From Diadema setosum (Eukaryota; Echinodermata; Echinoidea; Diadematoida; Diadematidae): 64,000 nt of DNA. The translations under genes and the position numbers were made by a program. Of this stretch, positions 1 to 11,370 are shown one piece after another (position 1 is the stretch's first letter; each line of letters opens with the position of its first letter). The DNA lies in the NCBI RefSeq assembly GCF_964275005.1, contig NC_092695.1, positions 7,593,832-7,657,831 on the forward strand. Reading direction: 5' to 3'. The notes beneath the pieces were generated by a model, which was not told the origin of the DNA, ran no database searches, and saw only the letters and a program-made list of their open reading frames with translations.

Positions 1-1230
1 GGACTGGTCGAGAGATATTTTCCAAAAAGAGGCGAAATTTAAGAATGTCATATCTTCCTTATTTCTTATCTGATCTTTATCATATTTGTAGCATTCTGTA
101 GGAGATATTTTTCTCTTTCTTTTGAAGATTTTATTTTTTTTTTTGGTGGATTTTCCTTGAGCTACATGTACTTGCTATAGTAAACTTTGGATTGACAAAT
201 CGTAATTCCTGTATGCACAACCTTAAAAAACACAAATAAATCAAAAGTGTAATGTAGTTTTGTATATATGTCTATGACTGACTTTGGGTATCGATGACAT
301 GCTTGTTGTTGTTATACTGTGGTGGGAGGGGTGACGCTGTAGCAGACTATACTGACTCCCACCAAAGATGCTTCTTATTGATGGAGAGCCAAAAGTCCGA
401 ACTTCATATCATATTATGACAAAAGCCGTGAGACATTTGTAAAAATATTTGCCTTCTACTCTACACATGCCGATGCACATGCTACGAAAACAACCCACAA
501 CAGGATATTGCAAATATCGACTTTTTTTATCCTCCATTTTCATGTTGTTGTCTATCAACAAGATGATGAATTGAGTTTCTGTAATTGTTGTCTCAATTTG
601 AATTGTCGTGATTGCTTTATGTTTGTTGCTTTTTAAATGAATTGAATCATCGTTCGTTCGAATAAAAATTAAATGCTAATACCGTATAATGTATGATTAA
701 TGCATGGAGCTAAAGCTCCATGGTCAATGCAACAATGGGGGGGGGGGGGGCGCCTTGGACGCATATTACGACGTAGCGTGGGTGTTACGCAATCGACCGC
801 TTTGAGATCATATCAAGCATCGGCCATAATTTACTCGGCCTTCTTTCTTTTTTACTTATTGATCGTCTTCCCCCCCTTTTTTTTTTGCACCATACTTTAG
901 TACAGCTTTTCTTGATTGGTCAAGACGAAATGATATGAAGAATGAGAATTTAAACATCGAGAAATAAATTACTTTTTCCGAGTGTAGTATTAGTATAGTC
1001 AGTATATGAAAAGAACATTCTAATTGCCCAAGTTCATGCACCAAAGTTGCTCTCCTAGAAATGTCCCTATCTAGCTGTTGCGACGCGAGCTTGTGCTGTG
1101 TATGTACTCAGTTTTATGCTTTGAATAAAAAACCAAAAACAAACTATACTCCGTCTACCGTCGTGCTGCATGCGTAGGTCAGTAGATCAGCATGCTGAAC
1201 AAGAGACGTTTCAATCATTTTGCGTTTTGA
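1..1230. other. Intergenic, no gene seen
   Basis: AT-rich DNA with a poly-G tract near 738-750 and T-rich runs. No reading frame resembles a protein and no transposon ends were recognised. Confidence 0.5.
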
Positions 1231-1241
1231 TTCTCACACAG

Positions 1242-1507
1242 TGAGTCACTTGACTCAGCATACTGAGTCACTTGACTCATTTAATGACTTTAGTGAGTAA
1301 AAAGACTCAATATTCGGCAAAAGTGTGTCACCACACGGACAAACTGAAGACTCACGCAAACGAGTCATTTGACTCAGCTGTGTGACTCGGCTGTTTCTCT
1401 ACTGAGTCAAGTGACTCAGTAAGCGTGAGTGAAAAGACTCAATAATTGGAAAAGTGTGTCGCCTCACGGACAAACTGAAAACTCACGCAAATGAGTCATT
1501 TGACTCA
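1242..1507. repeat. Direct-repeat array rich in TGAGTCA/TGACTCA
   Basis: Two units of about 132 bp (compare 1304-1376 with 1436-1507) share a body containing gtgtgtc, cacggacaaactga and actcacgcaa. Nine perfect AP-1-type heptamers lie at 1242, 1251, 1264, 1273, 1370, 1403, 1412, 1492 and 1501, mostly as facing pairs TGAGTCA-2bp-TGACTCA. The array is about 1.8-2 kb upstream of METTL7 copy 1. Confidence 0.8.
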
Positions 1508-1569
1508 GATTTTTATTTTGTGTGTAGGACGCCTTTGAATGTTTCTACAGATAAAAGGCACTACACTGT

Positions 1570-1571
<2 letters not shown>

Positions 1572-1606
<35 letters not shown>
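1572..1606. repeat. (CAT)n microsatellite
   Basis: About twelve CAT units. They create a spurious poly-histidine reading frame. Confidence 0.95.
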
Positions 1607-1607
1607 C

Positions 1608-2300
1608 GGTATCGATCCATTGAAGGTTAAGAGGATCTCTAGAATTGATCACTGCACCCAAACGGACTCCCCCCCCCCCCTAATATTTCATCTTTGCTCA
1701 TCGGATGGGATGGCATTCCAAAGAGCCTCTCTGAAGGTGCACTTCACGACTGGGTTTGTGGGGCAATATCAGTATCAAACATGGTGCAACAGAGCCGTAA
1801 AATTTGGCCCTATGTGGACCACAGAGGTTTACATACTGCATATCCATACCTATATACAGTAGCCAGGACTGCGGATGCAGCACCCCACCCCCCCCCCCAT
1901 ACACACACACACACACACTCACTTTTGGCTCTTCAAAAAATAAAAATCGATAGGAGCTCTGATAGGTCTATGTTATATTTCCAAAAAAAAAAAAATGTCT
2001 TAATATCATAAACCTAACAAAACCAATTACATTGAGAACATTCCATCTCAAGAAAAGATAACCTCGCCCGGCCCCCAGAAAACAAAGATGACGTTCTAAT
2101 GCTGCGATGAGATAAAAGCAAAGAAGTTATAAATATGCAGTAGGTAGCGCTAAGTGAGTTTATACCAAAGTAATATAAATCTGGCCGATTGTGCCCTACT
2201 GGTATAGAGATGGGAGAGTTTTACCAGGGCGAGTTGCACGGGATACCTAGACCTCTCTGAGACCGGGCTCTATGAGCAGTGTGAGTGATTGATTATCGTG
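1608..2300. other. Intergenic, no gene seen
   Basis: Contains a C-run near 1671, a (CA)n tract at about 1901-1920 and A-runs near 1983. Nothing else recognised. Confidence 0.5.
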
Positions 2301-2304
2301 TTTT

Positions 2305-3160
2305 TATAAAATGGGTTCAAGAATGTAGCCAATAGGAAGCTCTGAAATGAGACACACCTCCTTCCTTTACTTCAGTACTATTGCACTGCCTGTAATCCTA
2401 TGGTAGATTGCCGATCGTCTGTGCGCGCGGCGGCTCCTTTGATGAATTGCATGCATACGCGTACGCGCTGTCAATCCTGCACCTGTAAACAACTTCTAGT
2501 TCGGGCTGCCGGCCGGCCGGCCTGTCTTCCCTTGTGCATAACATATGTGGCGTACGTACGTATACTGTACTATACTATACATATACGTACACTTTGTACA
2601 GTACAGTAGACCAAGCGTAATGGGACCGGACGCGTACATGGAGTCACTTTGAAGAGCAAATCCAACGATTTAGCAGGTTAATTCTCACGCCGTTTTCAGA
2701 GTATGTTGTCTAGTAGGCCTATATGAGGAGTCTATATCAAGTCTTTAAGGTAAAGGGTGCATATTCTATGTAAAATAAGTAAGTTTTCATGCGGGTGTCC
2801 GGAAACCCAACCCCCCATTATACTTATACTGTATGTGCGGGACTTCCGCGAGTGCGACGTGCGTAAAAGTTTGGGACGAACATCTTCGGACGTCTTGACC
2901 CACAAAGGTACGTGAAAAACGCTGAAAAATGATGTTTGTTAGTTTTCGAATTTTCGACCCATTTTATAAAACAAATGATGCACAGGATTATTTCGTGGCG
3001 TTAGTGTAGGCGTAGCTCACTCTCGGGTATTTACAATGTAGTGCAACATGCACTCGGCTTCGCCTCGTGCATGTTTCACAATTGTAAATACCCTCGAGTG
3101 CACTACGCCTACACTAATGCACTCTATCCTGTGCATCATTTGTATAATGTAGTGCATGAT
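2305..3160 (+). repeat. Arm 1 of an inverted segmental duplication (partner 18840..19485)
   Basis: Read in reverse complement, 18840-19485 follows this stretch in order. Shared landmarks: the ttataaaatggg / caagaatgtagcca block near 2305-2345, ctgtcaatcctg near 2469, acaacttctagttt/cgggc near 2490, catatgtggcgtacgtac near 2540, gtgcgggacttccg near 2835, acgaacatcttcgga near 2875, acccacaaaggtacgtga near 2900, then a 171-bp hairpin. This arm has about 200 bp of extra sequence near 2600-2820. It ends about 130 bp before the METTL7 copy 1 start, so it may include that gene's promoter or 5' UTR. Confidence 0.82.
2972..3142. mobile_element. 171-bp hairpin (foldback) element, copy 1
   Basis: Starts CAAATGATGCACAGGAT and ends with its reverse complement. 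The arms pair along nearly the whole length (GTGTAGGCGTAG with CTACGCCTACAC, GTATTTACA with TGTAAATAC) and close on GGC-ttc-GCC. The copy at 18848..19018 has the same length and ends but different stem sequence. It could be a MITE or a long hairpin carried along inside the segmental duplication. Confidence 0.8.
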
Positions 3161-3295
3161 GACATTGTGCTCACTCCGATTCTGCGCGCGACAGCCTCAA
3201 AGTCCCCATTCATTCAACACAATTCACGCGTCCACATTCACATTGTAACAGCACATGCTACTGGTAGTCATTCATTCAAGCAACATCCGCACATT

Positions 3296-3811
3296 ATGGC
3301 TGGTATTGACGCGGAGATGGCAGAATATTTCCAACGCTTTTTGCTGCCCATTGCAGCAGTAATCATTGGCATTCGATTGATTGTCTTCATCTACAGGAAA
3401 ATCTTCCCTCCTGTTTTTGCAAGTTTCTGTAGGCGGGTGAGCAGAAAACATCACGAAGCAATACAGAAACAGAAGGAGAAGCTGTTTGCCGAAATGTCCT
3501 CGCTCTCTCAGGAGAACAAGCGATGCTTTGCCCTGGAAATCGGCTGTGGACCTGGCAGCAACTTCGCTATGTACCCGCCGAATACATCCCTGACTGTCGT
3601 CGAACCGAATGAGCACTTCAAGACTGATGTAGCGAGTAATGCGGCGAAATTTTCATCGCTGGAAATCGCAAACTTCCTTGCTATGGGAGCGGAAGATTTG
3701 AAAGAGCACGTCGCAGACGGGAGCCAAGACGCCGTGGTCAGTACCCTCACTCTCTGCTCCGTCCAGGACCTCGAGGCGGTCGTGAGCGAGGTCTACCGTG
3801 TGCTCAAACCA
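3296..3811 (+). CDS. METTL7A-like: METTL7-like methyltransferase copy 1, coding exon 1 (joins 4462..4698)
   Basis: Codes residues 1-172 of a 250-aa protein; human METTL7A is about 244 aa. Visible features: a hydrophobic anchor at about residues 15-33, a basic stretch after it, SAM-binding motif I EIGCGPGSNF at 81-90, the acidic SAM-ribose region VVEPN at 101-105, and the DAVVSTLTLCSV motif at 145-156. METTL7/TMT1 proteins are known as SAM-dependent thiol S-methyltransferases of the ER membrane and lipid droplets; that activity is inferred here from family only. The exon ends at CCA|gtatgt, right after LKP, which is the intron position of the vertebrate genes. The start was chosen because MAGIDAEMAEYF runs straight into the anchor; the frame stays open upstream to 3041, so a longer N-terminus cannot be excluded. 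Tandem with copy 2 (6883..14018). Confidence 0.93.
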
Positions 3812-4461
3812 GTATGTTTGAATTTTGTTTGTTGTTGATATACCACTCAGTTATAACAATGATAATAATAATAATTATAATGATGATGACGATGATGATA
3901 TTGAAAATAACAGTATGCCTATCGCAATCCTAATAAATATGCATTTAGATTTTATAAGATTTTTTTCCCCTTGTAAATTGTGGTGCAACTCGCACTCAAG
4001 ATCTAAAAATATACCTCCACCGGTACAAATTTTTATCGTGTCAGCCTTTTACCAAAAAGTGAAAATAAACAAATGTTCATCTCATTAAATTCACCAATCT
4101 ATTGTCTTTACTAATTACATATTTGCCATTTGTTTTCCTTTACTTAAAATATCTAAAAAGAGATAGAACAGACCATCTAGGTTTGAGTTTTCACCAGTCT
4201 GACAAATGCTTTATAGTATTAAGTAACATAATTCATATTGTTCTGCACAAACAAGACTGAGTTTAATAATTTTGCTGGCAAATAGCCAAATTCTGCATTT
4301 GTATAGGGACATTGTTTATCATTAGATCCTCTAAGGAATTTAGTACATTACAAATGGTTTCAATTAAGGAAAAAAGCAAATATAGAAATATTGGAATAGA
4401 ACTGGATTATAAAAGTTTTCTGTATAATCTCTCTGATCCATGCAACTTGTTTCTGCTGCAG

Positions 4462-4698
4462 GGAGGACATTTCTACTTCATCGAACACACGGAGGCCCAC
4501 GAGAAGGGGTGCTGGTCCCATATCTTTCAGCGGCTTCTTGCTCCGGTCTTTTATGCCCTTGTTGAGTGCAATTTGACCAGAACCCCATGGGTGACCGTGG
4601 ATCGGGCAGGTTTCTCCAAAGTCCAGTACACCAAGACTCAAATTGGATCCCTTCCTAGCCTCTTCAAATGGCATGTGTTTGGCTGTGCTGTCAAATAG
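4462..4698 (+). CDS. METTL7A-like: METTL7-like methyltransferase copy 1, coding exon 2
   Basis: Preceded by a good acceptor (ttctgctgcag) and joined in phase 0 to the exon ending at 3811, giving LKP-GGHFYFIEH across the junction. It codes the C-terminal 78 residues: GGHFYFIEH (family consensus GG.FYF.EH), CNLTRTPW, and the ending HVFGCAVK, close to HIYGYAVK in human METTL7A. The intron is only 650 bp. There are no internal stops, so the gene looks functional. A plausible poly(A) signal follows at 5489. Confidence 0.93.
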   Translation, partial: GGHFYFIEHTEAHEKGCWSHIFQRLLAPVFYALVECNLTRTPWVTVDRAGFSKVQYTKTQIGSLPSLFKWHVFGCAVK

Positions 4699-6102
4699 GA
4701 GGAAAAGGCGATAGTGGAGTTGCTCGGACTTTCTTCTGATTTTTTCTCTTTTCTTTCATAATGATAAATAACCTTTACAGTTGAAGGAAGTTTGCTTGGT
4801 TTTTTTTTTTCTAAGGAATTTGACTGAATGATTTAGCAAGGAAAGTGTTTGTTTTAATTAAGTTTGGTCTAGTGCACATGACTTTCAGTAGCACTGGCTA
4901 GAGTTAAGGTACGTAGTATTTGCATCTAGATAAGCTGTAGATGTAGGGTTGTTTTTTTTTTTTCTATCTAGAAATGTCTGTATTTCAGTAATGACAAATT
5001 CAAGTTTGATCCTGGCCCAGATATTCTTTTTTTCCTTCATATACACTCTGAGTCTGGTGTGTCTTCTTTCTGTCTGCATTCCAAATGGATTTTTTTTTTT
5101 TTTTTTTTTGGTCAAACCTTTTTTAAAGAAAACCAAAAATGCTGCATTCAATGACATTCAATGCAGTGATCTCGTAGTACTTGTAAGCAGTTGTACAGAA
5201 TATTCTTGAAATTTTCAAAGAAAATACGCTATGTCTGTATGTTTTTCACACCCACCAATATCATGAATGTAGATCACATTGTTGACATTATGCCTTTGAT
5301 AATTCATGATTATAAGGTTGTGTTGGGATTTTGTTTTTGTGAACTAATGTCATTTCTGTTCTGGCTTTATATTTTCAGCGTACTCAGACACTGAAATTAC
5401 CATGACTATTCATTGTGATCAGCACATGATAGTAAGCTCATTATTTGCACTCTTGTTAGTTTTGTATTTCCTGTAAGAATTCGAAAATAATAAAAGATTG
5501 TTCTTGTATTAGAGTTCATTGTTGCTTGCTAGGCATGGTGATGTCTCATGATGTCTCAACTAGAAATGTAGTAAGCTATGATGACGGAAATCTGTAATTT
5601 TGCAGAGTAGGATCAGGGAGGTGTCCTCTCGCCTTCCTGGTAGGATATTGGTGTGTCCAGGGTGGTGCCTGGTGTGTCAAGTATTGAGTTGCAGAAAACC
5701 AAATGGTAGAGTATCAAATCAAAAAACAGAGTCCTAGTCAAGTATACAGCACTTGTACTGCAATTTAAAATGTCTCATTGCTTGATTGGCAAGCCACACC
5801 CATTTTGAGTTCAAACTAAATGCTCTTTTAAGTATGTACATAAGTCCTTTCCACCCCAAGTTCAATGTGCATTGTATGGTAAACATGCTCAGCTTGTTAA
5901 ACACAGACCCTTGTCCATTCTTTGTAGACTACAGCCGCAGAATAAGTTTTGTTATCCGCTGTTAATTGTAGGGTGAAAGTACACATGATATATGTATTGT
6001 CAAATGGAGTGACTGAGGCAGTAGCTAGACATTCATTTACATTAGCTGTGAGCATGTTGGTTGGTTCTGTACCAGAAGTACCTTGCATCATGCAATTATT
6101 TT
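4699..6102. other. 3' flank of METTL7-like copy 1
   Basis: Probable 3' UTR up to about 5520, then intergenic. T-runs at 4801, 4948 and 5088. No further coding exon recognised. Confidence 0.4.
5489..5494 (+). promoter_or_regulatory. Poly(A) signal AATAAA for METTL7-like copy 1
   Basis: A canonical AATAAA about 790 bp after the copy 1 stop codon, followed by a T/G-rich stretch (gattgttcttgtattag) of the type found downstream of cleavage sites. Assignment to this gene is by position only. Confidence 0.45.
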
Positions 6103-6367
6103 CAGGGCCGGCGCAACTTGGAGGGTTGGTGATGGTGGTTCAAGCCCCCCCCCCCCCTTCTTTTTTTTTTTTTTTTGGCATAATTCATAGGAGTACATGA
6201 TAAGGGTATAAGCACTTGCCCCCCCCCCCCCCTTTTTAACCCCAGAAATGGCACCAAAAATTTTCTCTTAAGCCTTTTTTTTTCAGCTGGTTAATCCCGG
6301 AAGTGACACCAGAAATATAAACTGCCCCCCTCCTCCTGACACTTTAAAAAATGCAGCGCCAGCCCTG
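6103..6367. mobile_element. hAT-like MITE
   Basis: Terminal inverted repeats CAGGGCCGGCGC and GCGCCAGCCCTG, with poly-C/poly-T tracts inside and no coding capacity. CAGGG-type ends are typical of hAT-derived MITEs. A short attttN duplication may flank it. Confidence 0.6.
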
Positions 6368-6882
6368 ATTTTAACATACATTGTAACAGAATATCCCAAA
6401 TATATTAGAAGTGATACAAACGGTTTCTTTTGGTGATAATTCTGCAGAGAAGAAAATATATGGAGGGAAGAGATTGTATGTAAGTAGTTCTTGTTGCAGT
6501 TTTAGAGCTATAAGACCATCTCTACAGAGTTCTCCTGTAAAACAACTCACTTCATTAAATAAAGTATGGAAGAGTTTAAAGGTTTCTAAGTCTGAAGATA
6601 AGACTAGCATCCTGTCTCTTTCTGGAGGAGAGTGGAGACCTTTGGACTTTGCAGGTCACCTGCCTGTAATCTCACAGGCAAATTGAGGTCTTTCTCATTC
6701 AGAGCTTAGGTGAGGAAGTTCTAATGACATGAATTTGTAGCCAAGCACCATTCAACGCACGTGCTGCCGCAAACACACAGTTTCCATACTGAACTTGGCG
6801 AGGCAGAACTCAAATCAGCTGTCCAAACAATTCACCTGCATGAGGCACATTGTCTAATAATTACCCATCACAAGTTGGTGCC

Positions 6883-7452
6883 ATGGCAACTGATGAAGAC
6901 AGTGAAATCGGGGACTATTTTCGGCGATACGTCGTTCCCCTTGCGATCCTCTTTCTCTGTCTCAGAGTGTTCCTGTTTATCTTCAGACGGTATCAGCCGG
7001 TTATATATGTGAAGTTTTATGACGGCTATGCCGAGATGCACCACAAAGCCTTCAAGGAACAGAAGGAAAAACTCCTCTCACAGATGTCCAGCTTTGGGGC
7101 AAAGATGGACGTAGGAGACAACAAGAGTGACCAAAACAACAAGAGTGACCACAGCGTTAAGTGGATACGAGCCGTGGAGATTGGCTGCGGGCCCGGAGTG
7201 AATTTTGGCTACTACCCTCCGGACACCTCGCTGACCGTCGTCGAGCCGAACCGTCACTTCATGAAGGCCGTTGCGGAGAACTCGGCCGCGCATCCCAACC
7301 TGCGGGTGACGGGGTTTGTCTGCGCAGAGGCGGAGAATCTGAAGGAGCACATAGCGGATGCCTCACAGGACATCGTGGTCAGCACCCTCGCCTTGTGCTC
7401 TGTCCAAGATGTCACTGCCGTCATCGGCGAAGTTCACCGCATCTTGAAACCG
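6883..7452 (+). CDS. METTL7A-like: METTL7-like methyltransferase copy 2, coding exon 1 (joins 13782..14018)
   Basis: Codes residues 1-190 of a 268-aa protein. Membrane anchor at about residues 17-34, motif I EIGCGPGVNF at 99-108, VVEPN at 119-123, and DIVVSTLALCSV at 163-174. Compared with copy 1 it has about 18 extra residues just before motif I, including a small internal repeat (NKSDQNNKSD). The ATG at 6883 sits in a near-ideal Kozak context (gtgccATGg); an upstream in-frame ATG at 6850 is poorer. The exon ends at CCG|gtgagt at the same phase-0 position as copy 1, so the two genes share one intron and arose by duplication. They differ widely in sequence, so the duplication is old. Expected role as for copy 1: SAM-dependent thiol methylation at ER or lipid-droplet membranes. 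Confidence 0.93.
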
Positions 7453-7908
7453 GTGAGTTTGCATCGTCTTTTATCTTTTGATTGTTGTTGTGTTTTTTTT
7501 TTAAATAAATGTAAGGCAGGTTTCACTGTATGGTGAAGCCTTTGCCAAAATTTACCATTTTCCCAGAATTCCTCACAGTTTAAGTCCTGTTATCTGTCAT
7601 GTACATTGCTCCTATGCCCCTCCTGGGGGGAGGGGGGTATTGCTTCTTTATGTTTGAAGAGGAGGAAAAGTGTCTGTAGTTGATGGAGCTTTATATTCTG
7701 CAAGAGACAATGGTACATAATGATCACCTGGAGTATCTACACACTGTGCTAGTCCCATTGCATTATTTGCCAGTTCATCACAAATGAAGTGATTGTTTGA
7801 CCAGAATATTTAGTTCCATCGCACTATTTGTCATTGTCATTGAAATTTCAGCATATATAGTAGAACTCTTTTTAAATGTCTGCACTGTACTCACATAATG
7901 ACATTTAA

Positions 7909-8466
7909 AGGGAAGATAAACCCCAAGAACAATGTGGATTGAGTGAAAGCAGCAACATTAGTAGAACACATCAGTGAAAGTTTGAAGAAAATCGGACAAT
8001 CGATGCAAAAGTTATGAATTTTTAAAGTTTTGGTGTTGGAACCGCTGGATGAGGAGACTACTAGAGGATATGACGTATGAGTGGACTACAATATCAAGAA
8101 AATATAAAGAAAATACTACAAAAATCATTTTTTCATGAAAATTACAAATTCCATCAACTTGATATTGACATATGTTAAGGGTAGCAATTATTCCCCCTGC
8201 TTTCTGAAAGCGGTTGGTCCACTGCTCTTTCATAATTCTAGAAAAGTGAATTTTTGTTGAATATCCTTTATATTTTCTTTGTATTGTTGTCCACTCATAC
8301 GTCATATCCTCTAGTAGTCTCCTCATCCAGCGGTTCCAACACCAAAACTTTAACAATTCATAACTTTTGCATCGATTGTCCGATTTTTCTCAAACTTTCA
8401 CTGATGTGTTCTACTAATGTTGCTGCTTTCACTCAATCCACATTGCTCTTTGGGTTTACCTTCCCT
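7909..8466. mobile_element. MITE family B, copy 1 (long inverted repeats, TTAA-flanked)
   Basis: Left and right arms of about 200 bp are reverse complements: aaagggaagataaaccc against gggtttaccttcccttt, ccgctggatgaggagactac against its complement, cgtatgagtggac against its complement. TTAA on each side (7905-7908 and 8467-8470). No coding capacity. Confidence 0.8.
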
Positions 8467-8470
8467 TTAA

Positions 8471-8857
8471 AGGGATGGTACAGTATTGGTGGAGATGAGA
8501 ATTGGGCTTTTAACTTTTTGTGAGACACCAAGAAAACTCTTATGATATACTAGTAGTACAAAGCATACCATTTTAAGAGGAATACAAAGTTTATTTGATG
8601 AAAATCGAGTTTGGAATGACTGAAACATCCAAAAACAAAGTAAAACAAAGTGATTGTGATAAAGTGTGGGTCCCACACATTATTAGAATCGCTCTTTTTT
8701 GGATATCTCAGCTATTTCAAAACCAATTTTCATCAAATAAACGTTGGATTCCTCATAGAATTACATGCTCTTTCATATTTCATAAGAGGTTTCTCATTAT
8801 CTCACCAAAAATGTTAGAAACCTGAAATTATGTGTCAACCAAAACTAAACGATCCCT
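8471..8857. mobile_element. MITE family A, copy 1 (palindromic, TTAA-flanked)
   Basis: Ends AGGGATGGTACAGTATT and a degraded complement ...GATCCCT, flanked by TTAA at 8467 and 8858. Internal arms mirror each other (gtttatttgatgaaaat against attttcatcaaataaac; ggctgagatatcc-type words). Shares its left TTAA with MITE-B copy 1. Confidence 0.8.
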
Positions 8858-9777
8858 TTAATGTTAATTCAGTTCAGCAACAGTGAATGAACCAAGTAGG
8901 ACCTAAAGATTATCAGGGGATTCTTTAGTTAGTATTGCTTAGTTTCAATCATGACAGACAAACTTTCGCTTCTGCTATTACTTGTTACCTCAACATGAGG
9001 ATGTGGCCAAGGCTTTTAGTGTTGCACCTTTAAATTTCAGCATTTTGTACTTAATATCCGTCATTGTTACTACCGGTACTCAAACCATGGACCTACATGT
9101 ACCATGCTAAAACCAAGATGTATTATTGATTTTTAACCAGGTATTTTTTTTTTTTTTTCAAATTTTGTTACCTCTAGTACAGTATGTGTTCTGTTTTTTT
9201 TTTTTTGCTTTTTTTTTTTAAATTAATTCTCTCTGTTTTGAAAAGTGCAATTTGGTATAAAATAATGTAAGTGCCTTGTGATTGTGTATTTTGTACCTGT
9301 ACCTACCCCTTGGTAAATGTCTCATCTTCAAAGAAGTTGTGAGGAAAAATACCAGTACCTGGCTTTGCTGTTGGTATAGATTACCATGTATCACAATCCT
9401 TGATGAGGAAACCAGAGCTGCTATGTGCATGACCATTAGCAACTGATGCTTTAGTCTACTTGTGACGGGGTACCAGCTAAAAAGTGAGTTTAGTTTTTTT
9501 ATTGAACTGGATTGCAACCCCCCCCCCCCAAAAAAAAAAAAAATAATAATAATAATAATAATAATAGATAAATAAATAAATGAATAAAAAATAAATAAAT
9601 AAAAAAAAAAATAAAAAATTGAGAATCCAAAATAAATCCTGGCTCATGTGACCTAATCCCTTACCGTTCTCCTTTCCGTGATTGGTGCATCAGCCAGGAT
9701 GTTGTGAAATTAAACGTGAGTGAACAAGTATCATGAAATTTCATCTTGTACGTGTCATGAAATTTTAGTACTCTCCA

Positions 9778-10923
9778 CAGGCACGGTGGAGCACCCCAAT
9801 TTGCATCTCATTATCGCCCCGTTCTATTTGAATTTCCAACCGGCATCCACGGCTGCCCGAAACTGTGCATGAAAAAGTCAAATCTTTACCTTCTCCTTGT
9901 GCCGCTATGCGTGCCGCTAGTAAACTCAAACTTCCCACACTATCTAAGTTTTTAAAAACCTTCCTTTTGATGAAAAAACTATGACATTTGCTGCACTAGA
10001 ACTTGAGATATTAAAGCGTTTTGAAAATCACCTCTCGCAAAACATGCTCTCTGTTTTTTTCCGACTGGACTATGGCCGGGCTCCAATGTGTCCGAAATTG
10101 GCAACATAAGTTTATCAGGCCTCAATCCATATATGGTGAAAGTTTTCGCTTGGTTCCACCTGTACTTTTTGAGAAATCAACATGTTTCTACAGGGTTTGG
10201 AATAGAAAATTGTAGTAAGCGAAACAATTGAAAATGACGTCATTTCTTTTCCCGTAATATTGGGCATGCGTGGTACGTGAGATTCAGGATTTCATGCTCA
10301 TTGTTGGTTTGCATGACATCATTGTGACGCAGTCAATTTTGCTGAGTGTCGCACGGCGGTGACTGCTGAGCTGCTGCCGCGCACGCTGCATGCAGCAAAG
10401 CGTTGTGTGTGCTGTGACATGCAACGCTACAGTCACGTGATTATATATACATGGGACCGACCTGTACACTTTGCGTTCGTGTCATTTTTGACATCACCTT
10501 CTGTTTTTTTTCCGACACAACCATGGCCGGGAATATTACGGTATGACATTTAAAATGCAAGCAGATAAATAAATTTCGGTGTACTTTGTTCGAATGGCGC
10601 TTTGGTTCCGCAATCACACTTCGTGAATTTTAGGATGATTTTCGAGGCATATTTTTGGTAATTTTGCTCGCCAGGTTTTCGCTAAAATTTCACATTTTAT
10701 CATCGTCAAATACTTTCATATGTTATATGTGCATATTCGGACATGTTTTCAAATTCAAACTAACTCAATTTTAATCCGAAAATAGGTTTCCTTAAATTGT
10801 TATTAGCTTGAGAAGTTGTTTACTTTTTCTCAACTACGCGAGTACATGTTGTTTACTTTATGCAAATGAGGCTCGGCTGCCGATGGATTTCTGCGAGATA
10901 ATTAGGGTGCTCCACCGCGCCTG
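9778..10923. mobile_element. 1.15-kb foldback/non-autonomous DNA transposon
   Basis: Terminal inverted repeat CAGGCACGGTGGAGCACCCC at the left; the right end reads as the complement of CAGGCGCGGTGGAGCACCCT. No transposase-like frame. Contains one perfect CRE octamer TGACGTCA at 10235 and two T-run-plus-atggccggg segments (about 10050 and 10505). Confidence 0.6.
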
Positions 10924-11037
10924 TCCAGTGACTGGATCTTCTTTTCATCAGAAGCTCATGAGTGCCACTGAGAAGACAATAATTTCTCACCTTCTCAGTT
11001 TTGTATCTGATTGCCTTCTTCCCTTAAAGGGATCGTA

Positions 11038-11370
11038 CACTTTTGGTTGAGACCTGAAATGTGAAAGAGCATGTAATTCTATGAGGAATTCAACATTTAT
11101 TTGATGAAAATTGGTTTTGAAATGGCTGAGATGTCCAAAAAAGAGTGATTCTAATAAAGTATGGGACCCACACCTTTTTACGATCACTTTGTTTTACTTT
11201 GTTTTTGGATGTTTCAGTCATTCCAAACCCGATTTTCATCAAATAAACTTTGAATTCCTCTTAAAATGGTACGCTCTGTACTATGGTCTATGCTATCATA
11301 AATGTTTTCTTGGTATTTCGCAAAAAGCTAGAAGCCCAATTCTCATCTCCACCAATACTGTACCATCCCT
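11038..11370. mobile_element. MITE family A, copy 2
   Basis: AGGGATCGTACACTTTTGG at the left and ccaatactgtaccatccct at the right, with TTAA at 11034 and 11371. Same central palindrome as copy 1. Confidence 0.85.

Noticed and set aside
1539-1862. 107-codon frame with twelve histidines
   Set aside because: It is the (CAT)n microsatellite read in frame; nothing else in it looks like protein.
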